Source: Wyeomyia smithii (taxonomy: Eukaryota > Arthropoda > Insecta > Diptera > Culicidae). From it: a DNA stretch of 64,000 nucleotides. Within the stretch, counting starts at the first letter, position 1. Every line of letters begins with the position of its first letter. The position numbers were made by a program, and so were the translations under genes. Positions 34,961 to 47,057 of the stretch are shown here, piece after piece. The notes under the pieces are model-generated. The model ran no database searches. It was not told the origin of the DNA and was given only the letters and a program-made list of their open reading frames with translations. The stretch covers positions 10,515,786-10,579,785 of the forward strand of contig NC_073695.1 in the NCBI RefSeq assembly GCF_029784165.1. The letters are read 5' to 3'.

Positions 34961-37900
34961 TGCTAACGACCCCATTTTGTTCGCTGGCTTCAGCTGGTCG
35001 TGTCTCCCAGGTCGGTTGTTGCCATTAGCTGACAGCACCAAGAACACCATCCTCTCAAAGCCACACCAACTTCATCACCGGAGTACGCCCCGTCAGATCA
35101 GTGTCACCGCAGCGCGGTTTTCTTACGCTTGATTTCTGTAGTACTTGTGCATACTAACACTCTAATGCTGCGGCGACAAATGAACATTCAGAAAAAAAGA
35201 AAAAAAAACATCATGTTTTCTTCTTAAGCCGCCCCTCTCTCCCACGTGAATACTTACTGAATAAGGCAGCAAAAAAAAAAAACTCTCGAGCAAATAAAAA
35301 TGAAAACGATGATAAACATTATCATCGTAATTATTTTTACTTCTGTTTGCCTCAGTCAGTTGCCTGCCATTAATGCAGTCGAAACGCGGCTCCCTTTACG
35401 GCAAACCATCAACGATTTTTATTGTTCGGTACAGCAAGTTCAGAGTGGCGTGCAGTGTGGAGACACTCTTCAGCATCAGACACTAGACGGACGGACCACC
35501 GTACAAGGACCGAGTTAGCGAAACAAGCAAACAGCATCAGAATCTCATGTGAAATTAACATATTTTATGTTGAATTTAGTTTTCCTTTTATTAACGTCGA
35601 CGTCGTCGTCGGCGGCTGTTACGCGAGTTCGCTTAGCGTTTTAATTACACCCTTTTTTTTCGCGTGCGCTTCTCGAGCGGCACATTGTACACATTCCTTC
35701 GCCGAAAGTATGTAGCGCTTTCCACGCCAAAAAAGGGGTGGTAGGGGTGTAATAATCTAACCCAGCTCGAGTTGAGTTGAGTTGGGCTTGAAGGAAGAAC
35801 ACAGCGAGCTGTTTAATTTTTCATCCAGCTTAACAAACGAGCAAGTTTTATGTCCGTTTCGGGAATGTCGCTTTTAATAAATGTTGCAAGTAGTCGCGCA
35901 CACGAAGACGCGAAAACGCAACAGGGAGCGGGTGTGTACGATATGTAGAAGCACGTAAAGGTGAGTTAGCGGAAAGTTTAGCCTTAGCTACTAGCCCCTC
36001 CCGGGGGTGTACGGCGAAGGTCAACTAGCCCATGCTGAGCATCTTCAGCAGGAAACGACCGGCTATTAAAAGTAATTTGCGTTTAATTTTTGATGGTCGT
36101 CTTTTGCTTTTAATAACTTTTCTTCCGACTTTTCTGCGAGTGCCGTCCTTCGGTCGGTCGGATAACGCGGTGATGGCTGAAGTGACCGCTTGGTCACTTT
36201 GAATTTTTTACTTTTTCATCCATTATTAAATGATTACACAGTCCCCATCAGTGTTGCTGTTTTTGAAATGTTTCAGTTTCAAGAGACTATGAAATACTCT
36301 TTGTATGTAACAAGATCAGTATTATAATTTTTAATTCTCTGGGTGCTCGAAACCGAACACCACTCAGAAAAACCAGCAAATCATTTTATATAGCAAAATG
36401 CTCATTACTAATCGGCAAATTAAACGCCTTCGACCCCAAAAGCCTATCGCAGCTTTCTAAACATGCTCACTGCATTTCCACCCGAGAAAAGGACAATCAA
36501 TTTAATTAACACTGACTCACACAAACTCGAAACTCGTGCCCGCCAGCCGTCATTTCCTGTTCCCGAGGGAAAATTTCCAAAACGCTGACTGTCGCTGCTA
36601 CCATCGCAGCATGAATTAATCATCTCACAAAATTTCCACTAATTGCTCAATTAACCCTATTCATTTTCCAATCGTTTATCGTGCATTGGAAAATTAACAT
36701 CAAACCTCGCTGCCATGCGCCAACTCCACCCTCACTCCTGCTCGGACCGGCAACAATCGCCAGCCAATGCCGAAAAATTTACGCGTTCGCTTTTCGAATG
36801 ATCGATTTCACCTAGCACTGCCGAATATATTCGGCGTGAAAATAACCGCACTCACACATACACAGAACAACCGAACACACATACACGTACCACGTACCTT
36901 TCACGTAAACTTACGAAACTGGCAGTGCATTCTGTTCATTGCACAACAGTTGCATTTTGGAGGTTGCTCTGGAATTGGCCTCCTTTTCTACCGCTATTAA
37001 CCTCCCCCAAATTTCCACTGCCATTTGAAACCCCGCCCTGGAAACTGTCCAACGCGCGCGCTGGCCAGCAGTGAAAGGCTATTGTTTATATTGTCTGTAA
37101 TCGACTGCTATTGAAGTATTTTAATTAAAAACAGACCGATGAATTACGCCTCGTAACTCAATCCCCTGAAGGGGTCACACCGGGGTTGACTCGGCTGCCC
37201 AAACAGATGCGGGAGCGGGATGGCGGCAGTCAGCCCAGTTTCGGAAATTAAGTGTGCACTCCGGTGCAGTCTGGCGCTGAAATACGCGCGGTGCTCGAGT
37301 CAGCGTCGTCCCTTATTGTCGCCAGCCTCCGCCAGCGACAGCACAATCGGTTTCGTATTGTGGAAATTTTAATTTCCAAATTAACCGGGAACAACCGGAG
37401 CCGCTCGGCAGCTCAGCAGTAGTAAACGCTGAAGTAGGTGCGGGCGATAAAATAAAAACAAAGTATACAAACGCACATGAAATATAAGGATTACCGAGCG
37501 GATAAACGGAAAATAAAAACAACATTATCGGTTGACTGGCTGAAAAAAATTTCCATATCGGTACGGAGAACTTTTGCTCAGCTTTTGTGTCCCGTTTCGA
37601 CGATGATGGATTTGATTGGATATGGGCACTTATTTATGCAATCACGGCAAATTAATTGCCGCGATATTTAATTAAAGTTCGGAGTCAAATTAGTTGAACA
37701 AAATATTAATCAATTAAGATATAATTAAAGTAATAAATTCTGCATATCCTCTAGTTTTGATCGGTGTGCATGCATGTACGTACGCACTTATCTTACCAAG
37801 ATTGTCGTCACTCACACCGCAATCGTGCCCTAGATTTTGTACTTTCATACCAAGGACAACCCCTGGAGCTAAGTAACATCCCAGCAGCCGGCTCGATTTG

Positions 37901-39388
37901 CATCCCCATCGTCGTCGTTGGTGTCGTTCATTTTCACAACTCCTCCAATCTCCGAAAACCGCAACAGCAGCAGTATCAGTAGCAGAGTAGGTACCACAGC
38001 AAGCAGCGGCCGCAGCACTTAGGCAATGTGGATGGATGTGAAAAAGTAATTAAAAATTGTTAATGAAAGTATGAAATTTTGATGAAGCTGTTTTCCCCCT
38101 GCATGCTCGAAGCGGAGACCGGAATCCAAACAGGCTGCCGAGGGTCTGGCAGTCTGGTCGACCGCCTTCGTCGATAAGGGATTTTCTTTTGTCACCACTG
38201 AGGACCCGACCCGGCACCGTTTGGTAAGGATGGAGGTGGGTGAGGGAAACGATGGCCAATCAGCCGCAGGCCATTGGCTTTCACTACTTTCACGCTTACT
38301 TCCTGTAAAGACGATAACTCGGACAAGATTCTGAGCTGAGAGCTGAAAGCTGATTGACGACCAGCTCATTTGAACTTTAATAATAATGGCCACGTGTTTC
38401 ACGTGTAGTAGCTCATCAAACTGGACCCATTAGCCAAAATGGGCGTCCCAAAACGATGTCTCAAAGTTGTGCTGAATAATTTAGCGCAAAATTGTCTCGT
38501 TTTACCGAGCCTGGTAACAGCAACTTTGCGGCTCCCGGAATGGGCCCGTAAAAGTGGTGCGTTTTCCCCCGTTTGCCGTTAAACCCCACGCAGCGGTGGA
38601 GGGCTTGCTTGCTACTTCTCAGACACAGAAAGTGGTATTCTTCTAGCCCCGCTGTTGATGAGCTGATTCAGCTGCCAGTCACTTTTAGCGCGCGATTGTC
38701 ACCGGCGGCGGTGACGGCGCGAAAGTTGTCCCCCAAGGTGGGATTGGATTTGATGACGTTTGACGACGTTGTTCGAAGCGAACTTTGTACATTGTAGGCT
38801 GAAAAGTTGGGAATTTTCATTCGCCCTGTTATTTGTGTAATTAATAATGAATTACATTCTTGAAGGCTTCGCGGGAAAGTTTAGGTTTAAAACTAAAGCA
38901 CAATTAACTGGAGGTCATAGAAAGTGTATTATTATTCTAGCAACTTTAACAAAAAAGTGGAACTGTTTTATTTAGACTTTACTAACTCTGGCTGTGATTG
39001 TTTTGTAAAAAAATGGTCAAATATTTCAAAACGATCAAAAATGGTCAAAACTTGTAAAAAGTGCAAGTAAGGATAACAGTGTGATAGAAAATGTCCTCGA
39101 TGTAAAATAATAATAAAATTATAAAACAGATAAGAATGATTGTTTGTTTCAGTGACTCAATACTTTCAATGATCAATAACGATGCCAGCCACGCTCTTGC
39201 AATCAGGTATGATCATGACTTTTGCTGATTCGTTCATTTTTTGTGTTAGCAGAAAAGGCTGCGTTGAATCAGGATTCACCTTGATAAGTGATGCGATCAT
39301 GCACACAATTCCTACCCGTCAGTATTTAGCTATTTCCGGTTTACAGTCTGTTCAGGCGGCTGATTAGAGAAGCACAATTTATTCTTGG
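34961..39388. other. Unique moderate-GC island
   Basis: It holds little recognised transposon sequence, with short CA, CAG and CGTCGT runs. AAAG|GTGAGTTAG at 35960/35961 and GTTTG|GTAAGG near 38225 resemble donors without convincing exons. One ATG-started frame with a signal-peptide-like start (35300-35518) is listed separately. Otherwise probably intronic or regulatory DNA. Confidence 0.4.
35300..35518 (+). CDS. Candidate small secreted peptide ORF, unrecognised
   Basis: An ATG in a favourable AAAA-ATG-AAA context opens 72 codons. The start MKTMINIIIVIIFTSVCL is a textbook signal-peptide core, followed by a small-residue region (PAINA) suitable for cleavage, then about 46 residues with two cysteines (FYCSV, VQCGD). 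No family is recognised. No promoter or poly-A signal was identified. A mature peptide with one possible disulfide would be secreted. Hydrophobic frames arise by chance in AT-rich DNA, so confidence is low. Confidence 0.25.
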   Translation: MKTMINIIIVIIFTSVCLSQLPAINAVETRLPLRQTINDFYCSVQQVQSGVQCGDTLQHQTLDGRTTVQGPS

Positions 39389-39404
39389 TACCGGCTTAGA
39401 TCAA

Positions 39405-39617
39405 AAATCTCCTGGCTGGTCTCGTGGTACTATGCTGACCCAACAAACCAGTTGCCGTGTGTTCGAGTCCCGGTTCGGGAGAAATTGTTAGTGTCAGTAG
39501 GATCGTAACCGCAATTGTCCTGTACAACAGTAACAGTTGGTTGCGAAGTCTGTGTATAATAAACAGAAAGTCGAGTTCCGATACGGAATGTAGCACCAAG
39601 GCTTTGCTTCGCTTTTT
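39405..39617 (+). mobile_element. tRNA-derived SINE, copy 2
   Basis: tRNA-like head with box A (TGGCTGGTCTCGTGG) and box B (GTGTTCGAGTCCCGG), then the family body (TGTCAGTAGGATCGTAAC, GCGAAGTCTGTGTATAA, GAATGTAGCACCAAGG). Flanked by TACCGGCTTAGATCAA (39389-39404) and TACCGGTTTAGACCAA (39618-39633), a 16-base target duplication with two differences. A complete insertion. Confidence 0.9.
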
Positions 39618-39739
39618 TACCGGTTTAGACCAACTGACTTCAAAAATCCTGTTGGGGCCGGGCACATTTGTGTATGGCTTAATTCCATAATGCATAAATT
39701 TGTTTTAACCTTCTGATTTGAGGCCAATTAAACCAACAA

Positions 39740-40300
39740 ATAAAGTTTCAGGAAAACAACCCAAAAAGTCCGATTACAACCCAAAATGGTAATTTTCAGA
39801 ACAAGAATGACGCTCAGAGGCCATAAATGGACTCCACATGCTTTTTTGGAATCCAGGATAGTGGCTTCCGGTTTCTGGAAAACAGCCAAAAATGGCCAAA
39901 TATCACCCAATATCCATACATCCGGAACCAGAATAACGCTCAGAGGCCAGAAATTAACTTCCCATGTCATTTTGAAGTTCAAAATGACGACTTTCGGTGT
40001 CTACAAAACAGCCGAAAGTGACCCAAAAATGGTATTTCCGTAATCATGATGATGCTTAGATACTAAAAATCCATCTCAGACACAATTATGAATTCTAGAA
40101 TGATGATTTCCGGTTTTTGGAAACAGTCAAAAATGTTTGAATACCACCCAGTATGGGTATTTCCGGTTTCAGATCGACGGCTATAGGCCAGAAATTGATT
40201 CCACACACCGTTTTGAAATTCAAGTTGACGAATTCCTTTTCTGGAAAATTCGGAAAAAAATCTGAAAATGACCGAATGTCGTCAATATGGGTATTTTATG
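39740..40300 (+). repeat. Decayed ~125-bp tandem repeat, array 1
   Basis: About four to five units with the landmarks GACGCTCAGAGGCC, CATTTTGAA, AAGATGGCGACTTCCGG-like and GGAAAACAGCC. The GCTCAGAGGCC landmark recurs near 39810, 39935, 40049 and 40173, giving steps of 115-127 bases. Units are strongly diverged. The same family forms array 2 at 42200-44400. Confidence 0.75.
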
Positions 40301-42199
40301 AATCGAGGTGATGTACAAAACCTGAAAGATAAGGATTTTCTTATCCCGGAAAATCAATCATTTCAAACGATTTTTCTTTTGAGTGTGAACGTGTATACAA
40401 ATCGGAAGTTGAATCTTTGGATGTAGGTGAAATCAATTTAGTGTGTTTGAAATCATTGAAAAACAAAAAGGACGGAGCGAATTTTGCCGGGACAGCTAGT
40501 ATATGATATAGGGTATCGGCTCTATTATAGTCAGGGTGTTAAATAATCTCCTAGAGCGTTAATTGCTTGAATGATGGTTATTCATAATGCATAGCATCTT
40601 TCTGAAACAGATTAGTTCTCTATGACTTCAAAAACCCTTCGGACGATAATTGAACAAACCTGTCGATAATAGAGCCGTTACCCTAGAACATATCAAAGAG
40701 GTCAATTTAATGTCAAAAATTCACGAGGGTTGTGTACAATGCGACGACCATAATATAGACGAAAAACTACTCAATAAATATAACAACAGGATCATCTCTG
40801 TGCTATCCCGACAGTGGGGATTGAAGCACTCTGAAAACACAGTGCAAAACTGTTTCAACACTGAAACCTACACACAGCCGGCAGATTATGATTTGCAAGC
40901 TTGGGTTACCAAAATAAGGCAAAGCTACACCGGAGGAAATGCCATTACTACTAACCGCGGCTGCTATGGCTACTCGCTACTGCTGAATCACGGCCGAAGG
41001 ACGCACCATCCAAAAGTAAAAAGATTTGTTTGAGCAGAAGCAGGTTCCTGTATATGTGAGAGGCCACGCCTGTCTTGTAACTAGCTTCTCTTTAGTGTTA
41101 CGTTTAGTCTTTTTCCATTTTCGGCCAACGCAAGACGCAATAAATCCCATTTCATGTTCGCAAACAGCGGAATAAGAGCAATTATTCAGCTCTCACACAC
41201 GCAACAAAATAACCTGTATCATATAGATAATCAGTCCACATAAGCACTGATGATGGTTATATGTAGCAACTGAAATACGTACCTGCGGACGATGTAAGAG
41301 GGTATTCGATCTTTTGGTAGTAGAATTAAATGGAAACATAACTTATTCGACCCGTATCATGCTGCGGCTTAGAGTGACAAGCGTTCCGTGCATTTCGAAT
41401 CGTGCTGAGTGAACACAAATAGCAAAAGATGCTATGCACTCCCAGTTACGCAACATTTGATTACACTGTTGCATGTTACTGCCCAATTAGACAGTCGACA
41501 GGTTTAGATTGCCAGTATTCAGAAAGCTTGTGTTGTTGCCAAAACAATCTGCTAGTATAATGATTTGTTGGAGTCGAAAGCAAACTCTCGGCAAGTACCC
41601 GCTGCCACTTCCGTTGCCGTAACCGCTGTTGCTACCCGATGCTGCTACAAGCTGCTACTTAATTGAGACCGTCCCTTCCACTATCCACTAGTAAGATGAT
41701 TGGTTTGAGCAGAAGTAAGTTCCTATATAACCCAAAGAGTGCATTCCCGTAAGCATTAAGCAACCACGCAAAGGTTGATATCTGCGTTTTAGCAAGGTTT
41801 CACAATTTTCAATAGTACAACAATAACTTCGTATAAATTACAATTCATCTGCACGATTGCTGCAAGAACGAAGAAACGAAGGCAATCCGTTGAAAACTTA
41901 GCGACTTTTGAGCACTGAAAATTGGACATATTTTTACTATTTTCCCTTTTTTAGGTTTACATTTCAAACATCTTTGTAGCGGAACTTCCTGAGAAACGTA
42001 GTTCTACGTCAGAAATCTAATATGTTGAGAAAATAGGTGTCACAATAAGTCAAACATGTTGATGCAACTAAACATTATTACAAAAGTTACAAAATACCAA
42101 GAGTACTTAACAAGAGTAAAAAATTAAAAATTGGTCAGAAACGTTAAACAAGAAGTAAACAAATTACACAGAAAATTTCTAAGTGTCAAAAAAGTTTCC
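40301..42199. other. Noncoding stretch with a long-range direct repeat
   Basis: TTTGAGCAGAAG followed by GTTCCT and TATA occurs at about 41028-41055 and 41703-41735, each preceded by CTGCTG/GCTACT-rich sequence, forming a loose direct repeat about 670 bases apart. 41247-41275 has CTGATGA...CTGAAA, another Penelope/hammerhead-like signature. A 127-codon plus-strand frame (40650-41033) has no recognised domain. Confidence 0.4.
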
Positions 42200-44400
42200 A
42201 TAATTTTTTAGATGTATTAAACTGTTTCTTGTTATTGCCGAAATTGATTCCAGATCCCAGAGGGTGGAAATCGATCCCACCTTCAAAACCAAGATGGCGA
42301 CTTCTGGTTTCTGTAAAACAGCTATACATGACCAAATGTGATCCATTGCAAGTGTTTTCAGAACCAAGAGGAAAAGCAAAGGATTGAAATCGAACCCAAA
42401 CGCCATTTTGCAGTCAAAGATTGACTTCTGGATGCAGGGAAACAGTTTAAATCGGCAAAATACGCCCAATATAAATTTAATTTTATATTCATGACTGGTA
42501 GTGATAATTCGCGTTGACGGTGTTGCTGATATTTGTTTGGTTTACGTATGCGAAAAAAGAGGAAAAAATATTTTTGCTTTTGTCATCTCGTACAGTTTGA
42601 AATTTACATATGAGGGTTCGCGTAGGGGCGAACTGCCTTTAAAATCTATTTAATTGCCGTCCACGAGAATGCATGGTTTGGTTAGTTTTGTCGTCTGGCT
42701 TTCGCAATTTTTTAAGCAATTGCCCGACGTTTCGGTCGTTTTGATTGCCTTTTTCAAGGGTAAATTAGATCTGCCGTATTTGTAATTCCTTGAAATAAGC
42801 CACAAAAACGGCAAAACGTCGTGCAATTGCACAAAATTTTCGTGTTTTTCTCTAACAAAGACTAAGAAAGCCAGAAAGCGAAACAGCCCAATACAAGTGT
42901 TTCCCGAACGCGGACAGAGCTGATGCCCAGAGGCCGTAAATCAATCGTTTTGACGTCATCCCGAAATCAAAGATGGCGACTTGTGATTGCTGGAAAACAG
43001 TCTAAAATGACTGAATTGGATTCAATATGGATATTTTCAGATCTAGGAAAATGTCCAGCGGCAGAGGCTTTGATCCCAAACGCCGTTTTGAAAAGAAAAA
43101 TGGCGATTTCTGGTTGCTAGAAAGCAGCCATATGTGACCTAATGCCACTCAAAATATGGGTAGGTGGCTTTTTGAAGTCAAAGAAAACGACTTCAAGTTC
43201 CTGGAATACAGAACACAAGGGCAACCATCCAATGATAACACTTGAACGACAAAAGCGAAAGAAAATTTGACCTAGAGCCCAAATGGTGGAAAAAATAAAA
43301 TTCATAGCTTTTAGAAAAGTTCTGTGAACTTTTCTGCCCCTTTCGAGCTCGGAAGTACTTAAAGTCTTCAGAGACTTAAAAGAAGTTTTCTCGTATCCAA
43401 ACTCAGAAATGACGACCCCGGCGGGTAATCATCCTGCGGCCTTTCGACACACTTTTGAGCTTGCCAGAATCACCAAAAGTTACAAAAACGGTTAGATAGC
43501 TATAATCTTTCAATTTAGTCTCAGTTGGAGCTCTAGGGCAAAACTTTTTTCGCTTTTATCGACCAGTGTAATTATGTATATGATGTAAATTTTCCGTTGG
43601 TTACTGATATGTATTCGACTATAGAATGGCAGAATATGACCCAATATGGATATATCCCGGAAAGGTAAAATGCTCTGTACTGAGACTGTAAATCGAACAA
43701 TTGAATTCCAAGATGGCGACTTCTGGTTTTGTGGAAAACAGCCTAAAATTGTCAAATACCATCCAAAGCAGATATTTCAAGAACGTATATGATGGCCAAG
43801 AGCCGGACTTCGAACTCAGTCGTCATTATGGATCCCAAGATGGCGACAGCTGGTTGCTGGAAAACTGTCTAAAACGGCCATGTATGATCCTATGCGGATA
43901 TTATCCGAACCAGGATGATGCCCAGAGCCCGGGAATCGACTTTAGGTGCCATTTTTTAATCCAAGCTGGCGACTCTCAGTTTAAAGAAAACAACATAAAA
44001 TGACCGAATGAGATTCAATAAGACTTTCTCCGAAACCACACCAACTGAAAATATAGCTTAAATACCGAAAAATACCGATTTTTGAATTGAAGATGGGGGC
44101 CGAAAATTGTTAAATAGTATCCAATATAGTTATTTTCCGAACATAAATGATGCTCAGAGATCGAAATTCAACTTAGGATGCCATTTTGAGATCCAAGATG
44201 GCGACTTACGATTTCAGGAAGGCAATCCAATATGGCCACCCAATACAGATGTTTCTGGAACACGAAAAATCGACCACATGCGTCATTTTGAAGCCACGCC
44301 GGGTAGAGGAATTTACGTATGGCAACAGCGAAGTACAATTGGTTGGCGTGCGAACAGACCGAACCAAGCGCCATTTCTTTTCAAATTGATTTTTCAACAC
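42200..44400. repeat. Decayed ~125-bp tandem repeat, array 2
   Basis: Many diverged units of the same family as 39740-40300, for example GATGCCCAGAGGCC (42920), GATGCCCAGAGCCC (43917), GATGCTCAGAGATC (44149), and AAGATGGCGACTT-type words near 42972, 43713 and 44201. Part of the array (42230-42480) reads in the same landmarks on the opposite strand. A non-array segment at 42480-42850 interrupts it and carries a GACGTTTCGGTCGTTTTGAT phrase of the Penelope-like terminus type. No coding. Confidence 0.7.
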
Positions 44401-45229
44401 TAGTAGATCAAATAAATTGAGTTTATAAAACTATACACATGCAAGGACACAAGGCACAAATGAAAATGATGTTTCGAATACATTTTCTACAAATGGGAGT
44501 ACATTATTTTTGAATTGAAGTTATTTTTAAAAAAGCGTGATAAAAACGAAAAAAAAAACCGTGATAAAATCGAGCGTGAATTTGGTGAGTAGTGATAAAA
44601 ACGACTGTTGATAAAAGCGAAAAAGCACTGTATTTACAAATTTCATAGAAAAAAGAGCAAACAATAGAACAAAAATGGCATTAGTTTTCAATAAGAAACA
44701 ATGCGATAAGGAACAAAGAGAGCAAAGAGAGGAACAAATACGATAATAATGACAAGACAGAAATGAAAATATAGTTTGAGTAGAAAAAAATATGAAATAA
44801 AACCGACAAATATATTTCAAACATCGGTAGAGTATGAGATGATATAGCTTGAGCTCGAGCGTGATTGACAACCACTGGTTGCCACTTCGTTACTGACCAG
44901 AGTCGATTGGAATTTAACATTGAATTTATTATTAATTACTTGGAATCAGCCATTCGATGTGCATCTCTGATGCACAACATGCTTCGATTACCCTCGATAC
45001 CATCTACTTGCGCGCAGCATGTTCAAGTCTTCCGCCCAGTATATCCGTTACCGAATGCACAGGGCCCACCGAGCCATCCATTGTCCTTCCTCCTGTCGGT
45101 GTGTTGTTCAATCTCGATCGCGCTCTCCCCTTCTCCTTGGCTATAGTTGCCATTGCGTCCATAGCTGTTGCAAGTATTCGCAAAAATGGTCTTTTTATCG
45201 AGAGTGCGTTTCTTTTATACACTTTTCAG

Positions 45230-45380
45230 AAAATCACCGGTTGAAGAATGTGGATCATATGCAGACCTATCTCCCCTCACAGTTCTTAAATATCTCCCGA
45301 AAGTTGATGCTTATGAAGCACTCACAACTATACAACTTTTTTCAAATTACGTCATTCTCGCTTCTGCGTTTACGATGCTG
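45230..45380 (+). CDS. Candidate internal exon, unrecognised protein
   Basis: A strong acceptor (TTTCTTTTATACACTTTTCAG) ends at 45229 and a near-consensus donor CTG|GTAAGTTTT begins at 45381. The 151 bases between keep one frame open for exactly 50 codons after one leading base. The peptide starts KSPVEECGSYADLSPL and ends in a hydrophobic-amphipathic stretch with YVILASAFTML. No domain is recognised. About 9% of random 50-codon stretches would be open, so the splice signals are the main support. It fits the plus-strand direction of the recursive splice candidates. Confidence 0.25.
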
Positions 45381-46483
45381 GTAAGTTTTTTCTCTAAGGC
45401 AATGAAGATATTTGTAGTGAGGTTCAATTTATGGATCTAGACATGGAAAACTAAACACATTAATGAATTTAATACACTTCATGTCAGCATTTTAACCAGA
45501 TCTCGATGTCTTATGCATTTCGTAAACATTTGGCGTATTGCAAGAATCCTCTATGTGTTCGAAATACTTTACAAAAAAACCAATCCGATACTGATTACTG
45601 AAGCACCATAAATAGAATTTAATTTAGACCATTTATAAGGATCGTAATACTACTTCAATTCGGATGCTACGAGACACTCGGAGACATTTTTTACAGAAGG
45701 TATCGGTTAAAAATACATCTTCTTACGTAAGTTTATCAAGCGAAAATCACACGACAATATCTTCGTCCACAAGTCATTCCGCTCGAAAATCATCCCCAAA
45801 ACCCATGGAAAGAGCAAACCACAGCCTGAGACGCTTCGTTGATTTTCCATAGCGCACCGAAGGACGACCTTTTATGTTCAGTATTTTTCGCACGCGCCGA
45901 GTAGCAAGCTCGTCGTCGTTTTACTTACATAACCTTCGGGGGGTTCCGGATGAAACGGAGTAATTTATTTTTGAGAACCATCCTTCCCCCTCTCCAAAGC
46001 ACACAGCACTTGAATGCAGCAACATCCCGGCTCGTACTGTTTTCAGTCATTACTTACATCCGACCGAACGCGAGGGCTCCTATAGTGGCGAAATTAACCA
46101 TCTCTACAGATCCTCTCATATCGCACTATCGTACCGCCTACATGCGATGGGGCCAACGTAAAAAGGGGTGAACATATTTGTCACTATTTTATCAAAAGTG
46201 ACTTCTCGGTTCTGCACGGTTTCTCTAAGCGCAGCAGCAGCGGTGTGATACGTCAGTTTACTTTCCATTTATTTGTGATATGTTCTGCCGGAAAAGCGCT
46301 TCGTTTCATTTCTGCTGAAGCAGCAGTAGCAACGACAATGTCAAAATTAACAGCCCCACATCTATCTCCCGGGTGTCTTCTCATTGAATGAAACTTGTAC
46401 CATGGCGGCCACACCAACTTCGGGAACTTCTTGCGTCTCAGGAAGGGGTGCGAAGAGGTGATAAATTAAATTAATTCGTTGCC

Positions 46484-46510
46484 ATTTTTTCTCGCTCTTT
46501 CAGGTACGTT
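46484..46510 (+). promoter_or_regulatory. Candidate recursive splice site
   Basis: CCATTTTTTCTCGCTCTTTCAG is directly followed by GTACGT, junction 46503/46504. The polypyrimidine tract is excellent and the donor acceptable. It is one of three non-repeat juxtaposed sites on the plus strand, with 14325 and 58192. Confidence 0.3.
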
Positions 46511-46934
46511 GCACTTCATCAAAACACTCCGCTCTCTTCGGGCATTTGCTGCCAGGAAATTGTCATTCCTGTTTCTGGTACCAACCTGCTTAGAGCCGAA
46601 AAGGTGTGAAAGTACCGCACGTGTGTGAAATGCGTTTCTCGTTGCGGGTCTCAGCAGTGTGCCAGTTGCTCTCGGGCTAGATTTGCGCGACAGTTTTCAT
46701 TAGTTTTGATGAACTCGCGCTCGTTGATGACGGTGAAACTGGTTTGCCGGTGGCAAGAAGTTCTTTTGTAGTTTGTAGGGGAAGGCACTCGATCTTGACG
46801 GAACGCTGAAGCACGTTTTAACTAGAGCGCAATTCACTTGGTACAAGTTATTCCTTAAAGATCGACAGAATTAAAACACCGTGTCGTGGGAAAGGGTGGT
46901 CACTTTTTCGATCCAAAATCGATCGGCTTAGGCA

Positions 46935-47057
46935 ATGAACTTCACAGACTCCCCGGCAAAGTCTGAACCGCCAGCCGAAAATTTGCCAGCTGCCACCATA
47001 AATCCACGCTTTGATCCAACCGTAAAACTGTTCGATTTACCATCGCAAATCCGATGA
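46935..47057 (+). CDS. Candidate 40-codon small ORF
   Basis: ATG at 46935, TGA at 47055-47057. The predicted peptide begins MNFTDSPAKSEPPAENLP and ends KLFDLPSQIR, with a Pro/Ser/Glu-rich first half. The composition looks protein-like, and the surrounding DNA is unique and GC-richer. It is too short to judge by length. No family recognised. Confidence 0.2.
   Translation: MNFTDSPAKSEPPAENLPAATINPRFDPTVKLFDLPSQIR

Noticed and set aside
40650..41033. 127-codon plus-strand ORF
   Set aside because: Does not start at an ATG in a good context and shows no recognisable family; its end lies in a direct-repeat region.
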